Source: Fibrobacter sp. (GTDB lineage Bacteria > Fibrobacterota > Fibrobacteria > Fibrobacterales > Fibrobacteraceae). Taken from it: a DNA stretch of 18,023 nt. The stretch lies in NCBI GenBank assembly GCA_017550445.1, contig JAFZOV010000045.1:1-18023 (forward strand). Direction: 5' to 3'. The notes below the pieces were generated by a model that was not told the origin of the DNA, made no database searches, and was given only the letters and a program-made list of their open reading frames with translations. Both the position numbers and the translations under genes were made by a program. This document shows positions 13,454 to 18,023 of the stretch, piece by piece. Position 1 is the first letter of the stretch, and every line of letters begins with the position of its first letter.

Positions 13454-14276
13454 TGTCGCTCTCCTTAACGCTTTTAGTCAGGGGGAAAAGCTGCAAGTTT
13501 AGACGGTAAACCTGGTCAATGTCCTTTTCCTCGGCTGCAATGGCAATAATCTTGCGGCGGCATTCATCCAACACGTTTACAATGCGACCGTACGTTTCCT
13601 TAGAAATGCCCATGGTGACACCGCTAAAGTTACGCTCCTCTACGGGGAGATCCAGCGCAGGCGTAGCGAACTTGGACATTTGCCGGTGCATGCTCCGTAA
13701 CGCAAGCCTTGTAGCATCGGGCGTGCCTGTGAGCGATGTTTCCGACTGGATAAACGCGCCCTCGCCCGCCTTCTTGAGAAGACCCGCCTTCGTAAGGAAA
13801 TCCAGCGACTGCCGCACTTCCGCTGCAGAAATTTCGGGGTAGCACTTCTTGGCCATCTCTCCGGGAGTCGCTCCCGACATCAGGGGAGCCAGTTCGCGAA
13901 TCACCGGGTTCTGCCACGATTCATAAAATTCGAACAGGTCGCCTTCCAGCACGCGCACCTTGTGGATTTTGGCAATCGCCAGCATGCTCGTGTAAGCGGC
14001 CTTCTTCTTCTCTTCCGTTTCGGCCTGACCGTATTCGACCATCGCACGGAAATATTCCATCTCGAAACCCGCAAGGCCCATGGCCATGCCCGTACGCTCC
14101 ACCCCGATACGGCTCAACTTGCTTTTGCCGTCGCAAACGACCTTCATGTACGAAGAAGAGGTAAAGCCAGCGATTCTCGAAAATTCACGCCACGAAAATG
14201 CGGAACGGCGTTTGCGGTCCTCATAAAAATCGCGCATGTACTGGCGAAAATCTGAATAGTCGACAATCGGTTTCAT
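13431..14276 (-). CDS. TIGR02147-family protein (Fibrobacter paralogous family)
   Basis: The 281-residue protein (ATG 14276) begins with Y-S-D-F-R-Q-Y-M-R-D-F-Y-E-D-R-K, then F-S-W-R-E-F-S-R-I-A-G-F-T-S-S-S-Y-M-K, the typical start of TIGR02147 proteins, which are paralogous in Fibrobacter. The N-terminal part looks like a helix-turn-helix. A winged-helix-like segment follows near 145-175 (S-L-D-F-L-T-K-A-G-L-L-K-K). A regulator role is likely but not shown. A longer frame to 14357 is not supported, because TATATTT ends 6 nt before this ATG, suggesting a leaderless mRNA. Its 3' end overlaps the lipoprotein gene by 23 nt, so the two are coupled. Confidence 0.85.
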   Translation of the reverse strand: MKPIVDYSDFRQYMRDFYEDRKRRSAFSWREFSRIAGFTSSSYMKVVCDGKSKLSRIGVERTGMAMGLAGFEMEYFRAMVEYGQAETEEKKKAAYTSMLAIAKIHKVRVLEGDLFEFYESWQNPVIRELAPLMSGATPGEMAKKCYPEISAAEVRQSLDFLTKAGLLKKAGEGAFIQSETSLTGTPDATRLALRSMHRQMSKFATPALDLPVEERNFSGVTMGISKETYGRIVNVLDECRRKIIAIAAEEKDIDQVYRLNLQLFPLTKSVKESDNEQDQEI

Positions 14277-14282
14277 CGCTAT

Positions 14283-14289
14283 AAATATA
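14283..14289 (-). promoter_or_regulatory. TATATTT -10 element of the TIGR02147 gene
   Basis: TATATTT on the minus strand ends 6 nt before the ATG at 14276, without a ribosome site between. Confidence 0.5.
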
Positions 14290-14392
14290 CAATCGTTTTC
14301 CCCAAAAGTCAACATTTTCATGCAACAAAATTCACAAATTTCGTAAAATTTAAGCATTTTTAAACAAAAACAGCATTTTTGACATTTCTATA

Positions 14393-14449
14393 CAACACTT
14401 TGTTGCATATGCGGGCCCATAGTTTTCGCAAACGGCAATTTCTATATTT
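14393..14449 (+). promoter_or_regulatory. bioB promoter region with inverted repeat
   Basis: TATATTT at 14443-14449 is the likely -10, about 30 nt before bioB. Upstream, CAACA-CTT-TGTTG (14393-14405) is a perfect 5-bp inverted repeat that could bind a regulator. It does not look like a BirA operator that I could recognise. Confidence 0.35.
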
Positions 14450-14478
14450 GCCCCCGAAAACGTTCAAGGAGTAGAGAA

Positions 14479-15453
14479 ATGTCCTTTATCCAGGAACTCA
14501 AGGAAAAAGTTTTAGGCGGTTACGAAATCAACCGCGACGAAGCGGTGAAACTGCTCAGTGAAAATCTCGATGAACTTTGCGAAGCGGCAAACGAGATCCG
14601 CGAAAAATTCCATGGCGACGATTTCGATTTTTGTTCCATCGTGAACGCCCGCAGCGGTCGCTGCTCCGAAAACTGCAAGTACTGCGCCCAGAGCAGCTAC
14701 TACCACACCGGCGCCCCCGAATACAAGTTGCTCAGCGCCGACGAGATTGTCGAAGACGCCAAGAAGAAGGAAGCCGCGGGCATCCCGCGCTACTCCATCG
14801 TCACCTCGGGCCGCACACTCTCGAACCGCGATGTGGAACAGATTGGCGAAGCCATTCGCAGGCTCAAAAAAGAAACAAAGCTTTCCGTATGCCTCTCGGC
14901 GGGTCTACTGAACAGGGAACAGTTTGACAAGCTGAAAGAGGCGGGCCTCACCCGCTTCCACAACAACCTGGAAACTTACCGCAGGCACTTCCCGGACGTT
15001 TGCACCACGCACACTTACGACGACAAGATAGGCGCACTCCAGAACGCGCTCGCCGCAGGGCTCGAAATATGCAGCGGCGGCATCATGGGGCTCGGCGAGA
15101 CTATGGAAGACCGTATCGACATGTGCCTCGACCTGCGTAAACTCGGAGTCAAGTCCACGCCGGTCAACGTGCTGAACGCAATCCCCGGCACTCCGTACGA
15201 GAACCTCCCGAAACTCACGAACGACGAGTTCTGCCGCATAGTGGCGATTTACCGGTTCATAAACCCGAAGGCGTTCATCCGCCTCGCGGGCGGACGCGGC
15301 GTACTCGGCGATGACGGCAAGCGCGCCTTCAAGAGCGGGGCGAATGCGGCCATCACCGACGACATGCTCACCACTGCCGGCGTAAACAGTTGCAAGGACT
15401 TTGAACTCGTGAAGGGCCTCGGCTTCAAGCCGCACGGTTTCTTGACGAAATAG
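14479..15453 (+). CDS. bioB: Biotin synthase
   Basis: The 324-residue radical SAM enzyme inserts sulfur into dethiobiotin. The SAM-cluster motif C-S-E-N-C-K-Y-C gives Cys62, 66 and 69. F-H-N-N-L-E-T, M-G-L-G-E-T, V-N-V-L-N-A-I-P-G-T-P and R-L-A-G-G-R-G are typical BioB motifs. By eye, Cys138, Cys198 and Arg268 match three ligands of the auxiliary cluster of E. coli BioB (Cys128, Cys188, Arg260), but the position of Cys97 appears to be Ser106 in Y-S-I-V-T-S-G. The ATG follows AAGGAG. No other biotin genes are nearby. No terminator is seen before the convergent phosphatase gene. Confidence 0.95.
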   Translation: MSFIQELKEKVLGGYEINRDEAVKLLSENLDELCEAANEIREKFHGDDFDFCSIVNARSGRCSENCKYCAQSSYYHTGAPEYKLLSADEIVEDAKKKEAAGIPRYSIVTSGRTLSNRDVEQIGEAIRRLKKETKLSVCLSAGLLNREQFDKLKEAGLTRFHNNLETYRRHFPDVCTTHTYDDKIGALQNALAAGLEICSGGIMGLGETMEDRIDMCLDLRKLGVKSTPVNVLNAIPGTPYENLPKLTNDEFCRIVAIYRFINPKAFIRLAGGRGVLGDDGKRAFKSGANAAITDDMLTTAGVNSCKDFELVKGLGFKPHGFLTK

Positions 15454-15480
15454 TTTATCGTTTATAGTTTATCGCGGGCG

Positions 15481-15945
15481 TTAGGACTGCGCCGTTAGTT
15501 TGTCTATCATGGCGTCGCAGCCTTCGTTCACGTCGTCCCAGGTAGCCTGGAAATTTCCGGTATACCACGGGTCTGCGACATCGCGCGGCTTTCCGGTCCA
15601 GTCCATCAGCAGCGAGACCTTCGACATGTCGTGCCCGTCACCCAGAATCCAGCGCAGGTTCCGCAAGTTGTTCCTGTCCATGAGCACGATGTAATCGTAG
15701 TATTCATAATCCTGTGCGGTCATCTGGCGAGCATGCTTGCCGCTGCAATCAATCCCGTGAGCATTCAGCATGCGCCTTGCCGGCGGGTAAACCGGGTTCC
15801 CGATTTCCTCGGTGCTCGTGGCGGCACTCGCGACTTCAAACCCTTCAATTCCGGCAGACTTCAGTTTTTCCTTCATGACGAATTCCGCCATCGGACTCCG
15901 GCATATATTGCCGTGACACACAAACAGGATTTTCACTTTTTCCAT
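15481..15945 (-). CDS. Low-molecular-weight protein tyrosine phosphatase
   Basis: The 154-residue protein starts at ATG 15945, giving M-E-K-V-K-I-L-F-V-C-H-G-N-I-C-R-S. The P-loop C-x5-R-S has catalytic Cys10 and Arg16, and the general-acid motif D-P-W-Y holds Asp125. The length is normal for the family, which dephosphorylates phosphotyrosine and sometimes arsenate-like substrates. An extension to 15969 is not supported: TATATTT ends 6 nt before this ATG. It is divergent from the NlpC/P60 gene and convergent with bioB. No tyrosine kinase gene is nearby, so its substrate is unknown. Confidence 0.92.
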   Translation of the reverse strand: MEKVKILFVCHGNICRSPMAEFVMKEKLKSAGIEGFEVASAATSTEEIGNPVYPPARRMLNAHGIDCSGKHARQMTAQDYEYYDYIVLMDRNNLRNLRWILGDGHDMSKVSLLMDWTGKPRDVADPWYTGNFQATWDDVNEGCDAMIDKLTAQS

Positions 15946-15951
15946 AAACGC

Positions 15952-15958
15952 AAATATA
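15952..15958 (-). promoter_or_regulatory. TATATTT -10 element of the phosphatase gene
   Basis: TATATTT on the minus strand ends 6 nt before ATG 15945. Its -35 region would overlap the opposing NlpC/P60 element at 15978-15984. Confidence 0.5.
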
Positions 15959-15977
15959 GCAAGCGGCAATTTTTAGT

Positions 15978-15984
15978 TACATTT
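15978..15984 (+). promoter_or_regulatory. TACATTT -10-like element of the NlpC/P60 gene
   Basis: TACATTT ends 7 nt before ATG 15992 with no ribosome site between, a one-base variant of the recurring motif. Confidence 0.35.
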
Positions 15985-15991
15985 CACACAG

Positions 15992-16651
15992 ATGTTCCCG
16001 CTGTCAAAATATGCAAGCCTCGTGCTGGCCCCGCTCTGCCTGGGACTACTCTGCTGTACATTTCCGCAGCGCACGGGTTACGACAGGAACATCGGCGACT
16101 ACAAGCCCGTAACCGCAGAAACAGCCCCGGCACAGGAACAGGCGCAAAGCGAAGCTCCGGCAGCAAGAGTCTCCGCACAGGCCGCTCCGAAAGCGGATTC
16201 CGTTCAGCACCAGAATTCCTCACGGAAGGTCAAGCAGGCAGCAACCCACAAGGAGACCGCAAAAGCGACAAAGAAACCCGAATCGAAGGGCTCGCTCGAA
16301 AAGTACGCGAGCGGCTGGATTGGCGCCAAGTACGTTTATGGAGCCGCGAGCAAAAGCAAGACGGACTGTTCCGGATTCGTGATGCAGGTTTACAAGGGCT
16401 ATTTCAACATCGCGCTCGACCACAGCGCAGCGAGCATGTACAAGGATAGTCGCGGGTCCAGCGTGAGCCGCGGCAGCCTCAAGGAAGGCGACCTCGTGTT
16501 CTTCGGGAGTTTCTGGAAAATCGACCACGTCGGCATCTACCTCTCGGGCGACAGGTTCATCCATGCAAGTTCCAGCAAGGGCGTAATGATTTCGCCCATG
16601 CAAGACAAGTACTGGAGCCACAAGTACCAAGGCGCACGCAGGTTCAAGTAA
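15992..16651 (+). CDS. NlpC/P60 peptidoglycan hydrolase, probable lipoprotein
   Basis: The 219-residue protein has a hydrophobic start with a double Cys (C-L-G-L-L-C-C, 16-22). This is probably a lipobox, though neither Cys fits the consensus perfectly. A low-complexity Ala/Gln/Lys stretch (about 40-100) is a spacer. The NlpC/P60 domain at 101-219 has D-C-S-G-F-V (Cys126 nucleophile), D-H-V-G-I-Y (His179) and F-I-H-A-S (His191), the usual Cys-His-His triad. Such enzymes cut peptide stems of peptidoglycan in the periplasm. It stands alone, 22 nt before pheA. Confidence 0.9.
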   Translation: MFPLSKYASLVLAPLCLGLLCCTFPQRTGYDRNIGDYKPVTAETAPAQEQAQSEAPAARVSAQAAPKADSVQHQNSSRKVKQAATHKETAKATKKPESKGSLEKYASGWIGAKYVYGAASKSKTDCSGFVMQVYKGYFNIALDHSAASMYKDSRGSSVSRGSLKEGDLVFFGSFWKIDHVGIYLSGDRFIHASSSKGVMISPMQDKYWSHKYQGARRFK

Positions 16652-16660
16652 ACCATTAAC

Positions 16661-16667
16661 TATATTT
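16661..16667 (+). promoter_or_regulatory. TATATTT -10 element of pheA
   Basis: TATATTT ends 6 nt before the pheA ATG at 16674, and no ribosome site lies between. Confidence 0.5.
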
Positions 16668-16673
16668 TTCACC

Positions 16674-17525
16674 ATGAAGAAAATCGCATTTCAGGGCCGT
16701 CGCGGGGCCTACAGCGAAAGCGCCGCCTACCACCTGTTCGGAAACGATATCGAAGTTGTCCCGATGGACACGTTCGAACAGATTTTCCAGGGCATCGAAA
16801 CCGGCGCCGTAGATGGCGGAGCTATCCCTATAGAAAACTCCACTGCCGGTTCCATCTACGACAACTATGACCTGCTCTATAAGTGGCGCCACCCCATCGT
16901 GGGCGAGGTCAAGCTGCAGATTTCGCACAGCCTGTGCGCACTGCCCGGAGTAAAGCTTTCCGACTTGAAAGAAGTGCTGAGCCACCCGCAGGGCCTTGCG
17001 CAGTGCAGCCGGTTCTTCGGGCGTAACCCGCAAATCAAGAGCACCGCGTTCTACGATACCGCAGGCAGTGCCGAAGAAATCGCAAAGCGTGGCGATAAAA
17101 CCGTAGGTGCCATCGCGAGCGCCTACGCCGGCAAGTTCTACGGCCTGGACATCCTCGCCGAAGGTATAGAGAACTTGCCGGGGGTGAACTTCACCCGGTT
17201 TTACGCCATCCAGAAGACGGCAAACCCGCTCCCCGAGGAAGGTACCATAAAGACGACGCTCCTGTTCATGCTGAGCGATTCGGGCAAGTCCGGCGCATTG
17301 CATGCGGCCCTCGGGTGCTTTGCAAAACGCGACCTGAACCTCACCCGCATCGAAAGCCGCCCGCATCCCGACCGCCCGTGGGAATACATCTTCCACCTTT
17401 CCTTTGAAGGAAGCCCGAAAGACGAAGCCGTCATCGACGCGCTCAAGGAACTGCAAACCTACTGCGATTTCGTGTACCGCCTCGGCAGTTTCCGCGAAGG
17501 AACGACGGAAAAGTTGACATATTAA
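16674..17525 (+). CDS. pheA: Prephenate dehydratase with ACT domain
   Basis: The 283-residue protein begins with [12 protein letters not shown]. The dehydratase signatures [12 protein letters not shown] (near 49-60), S-H-P-Q-G-L-A-Q-C and T-A-G-S-A-E follow, then N-F-T-R-F and the C-terminal ACT domain with T-R-I-E-S-R-P, the phenylalanine-binding feedback site. It converts prephenate to phenylpyruvate for phenylalanine synthesis. There is no chorismate mutase domain, so this is the monofunctional form. ATG 16674 lies 6 nt after TATATTT. Confidence 0.95.
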   Translation: MKKIAFQGRRGAYSESAAYHLFGNDIEVVPMDTFEQIFQGIETGAVDGGAIPIENSTAGSIYDNYDLLYKWRHPIVGEVKLQISHSLCALPGVKLSDLKEVLSHPQGLAQCSRFFGRNPQIKSTAFYDTAGSAEEIAKRGDKTVGAIASAYAGKFYGLDILAEGIENLPGVNFTRFYAIQKTANPLPEEGTIKTTLLFMLSDSGKSGALHAALGCFAKRDLNLTRIESRPHPDRPWEYIFHLSFEGSPKDEAVIDALKELQTYCDFVYRLGSFREGTTEKLTY

Positions 17526-17532
17526 ACCAGGT

Positions 17533-17602
17533 TGTCACCCCGGCCACAGTGCCGGGGGCACCTTGCCAAAACGGTGATGCCGGAACGGAGTCCGGCATGA
17601 CA
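17533..17602. repeat. REP-like double-hairpin element
   Basis: Two hairpins, CCCCGGC/GCCGGGG (17538-17557) and ATGCCGGA/TCCGGCAT (17577-17598), sit between inverted ends TGTCA (17533-17537) and TGACA (17598-17602). This is the layout of REP/BIME-type intergenic elements, often present in many copies. It may also act on the 3' end of pheA mRNA. Confidence 0.6.
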
Positions 17603-17617
17603 GAACAAGGAGAATCC

Positions 17618-18023
17618 ATGTACGAACGTACCGACCGCAAATTCAACGAATACCGTAACCTCAAAATGACCACCGGCTTCATTTCGAGCGCCGACGGTTC
17701 CGTGCTCATCGAGATGGGACGCACCCGCGTCATTTGCAATGCGACCCTCCTCCCGAAAGTTCCCGACTGGCTCGCCGGTCGCGGCACCGGATGGATTACC
17801 GCCGAATATTCCCTGCTCCCGCAGAGCACGGGCAAGCGCGTGGAACGCGAGCGCAAGGGCGCGAGCGGCCGTACGCAAGAAATCCAGCGCCTGGTGGGCC
17901 GCTCGCTTCGCGGCGCAGCCGACCTGGCCGCACTCGGCGAGAACGCAATCGTGGTCGACTGCGACGTGATCGAAGCCGACGGTGGCACGCGTACCGCGAG
18001 CATCATCGGCGGCTTCGTGGCCC
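17618..18023 (+). CDS. rph: Ribonuclease PH, N-terminal part (partial)
   Basis: The first 135 codons are present and the gene runs off the window. The ATG follows AAGGAG by 5 nt. The family signatures are in order: [12 protein letters not shown], then [26 protein letters not shown] and [16 protein letters not shown]. RNase PH trims tRNA 3' ends by phosphorolysis. The usual opening R-x-D-G-R-x-x-x-x-x-R is altered: here it is [11 protein letters not shown], so one N-terminal substrate-contact region looks changed. An rdgB neighbour, common in other bacteria, would lie beyond the window. Confidence 0.93.
   Translation, partial: MYERTDRKFNEYRNLKMTTGFISSADGSVLIEMGRTRVICNATLLPKVPDWLAGRGTGWITAEYSLLPQSTGKRVERERKGASGRTQEIQRLVGRSLRGAADLAALGENAIVVDCDVIEADGGTRTASIIGGFVA

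Noticed and set aside
15454..15480. Repeated TAGTTTATCG after bioB
   Set aside because: A short low-complexity duplication with no stem or T-run; nothing supports a functional site.
16656..17456. 266-codon minus-strand open frame
   Set aside because: Antisense shadow of pheA, which has complete family signatures.

Overview
The window looks like a chromosomal segment of a Fibrobacter-type bacterium. The evidence is a secreted GH11 xylanase and a GH16 lipoprotein with long serine linkers, a TIGR02147-type paralogue paired with a serine-linker lipoprotein, and a TATATTT element placed only 5-8 nt before many start codons. Housekeeping genes frame the window: the glgP 3' end on the left, and bioB, pheA and the 5' part of rph on the right.

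Region 1 (278-6870, minus strand) is the accessory island and the most interesting part. Read in its own direction it holds a long structured leader with an intrinsic terminator-like hairpin, a 47-residue Cys-containing peptide gene (6321-6464), a hairpin, and a radical SAM-SPASM enzyme with an N-terminal PqqD-like segment (4782-6245). A membrane-anchored HExxH protein (4162-4785) overlaps the radical SAM gene by ATGA. This has the architecture of a RiPP locus: precursor, recognition-domain/radical SAM maturase and candidate protease. Downstream is a scar in which the degenerate start of an amidohydrolase gene is fused out of frame to the last ~50 codons of a second SPASM enzyme. A tight six-gene operon follows: four-TM protein, amidohydrolase, M50-like membrane metallopeptidase and three unknown proteins. 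The scar resembles both the neighbouring maturase and the neighbouring amidohydrolase, so I infer that two related maturase cassettes once stood in tandem and collapsed by deletion.

Region 2 (6978-7738, minus) is a two-gene toxin-antitoxin-like unit: a GNAT acetyltransferase and an overlapping 72-residue partner. Region 3 (7913-10119) holds a Gfo/Idh/MocA oxidoreductase directly abutting a 4'-phosphopantetheinyl transferase, divergent from a YbaK-type aminoacyl-tRNA deacylase with a strong terminator. Region 4 (10132-12474) is a divergent pair of polysaccharidases, GH11 xylanase and GH16 beta-glucanase, separated by a perfect 17-bp palindrome.

Region 5 (12491-14276, minus) is a TIGR02147-family protein overlapping a serine-rich lipoprotein. 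Region 6 (14479-18023) holds biotin synthase, a low-molecular-weight phosphatase divergent from an NlpC/P60 lipoprotein, prephenate dehydratase, a REP-like double hairpin, and the start of RNase PH. All assignments come from reading motifs and layout by eye; no database search was run.
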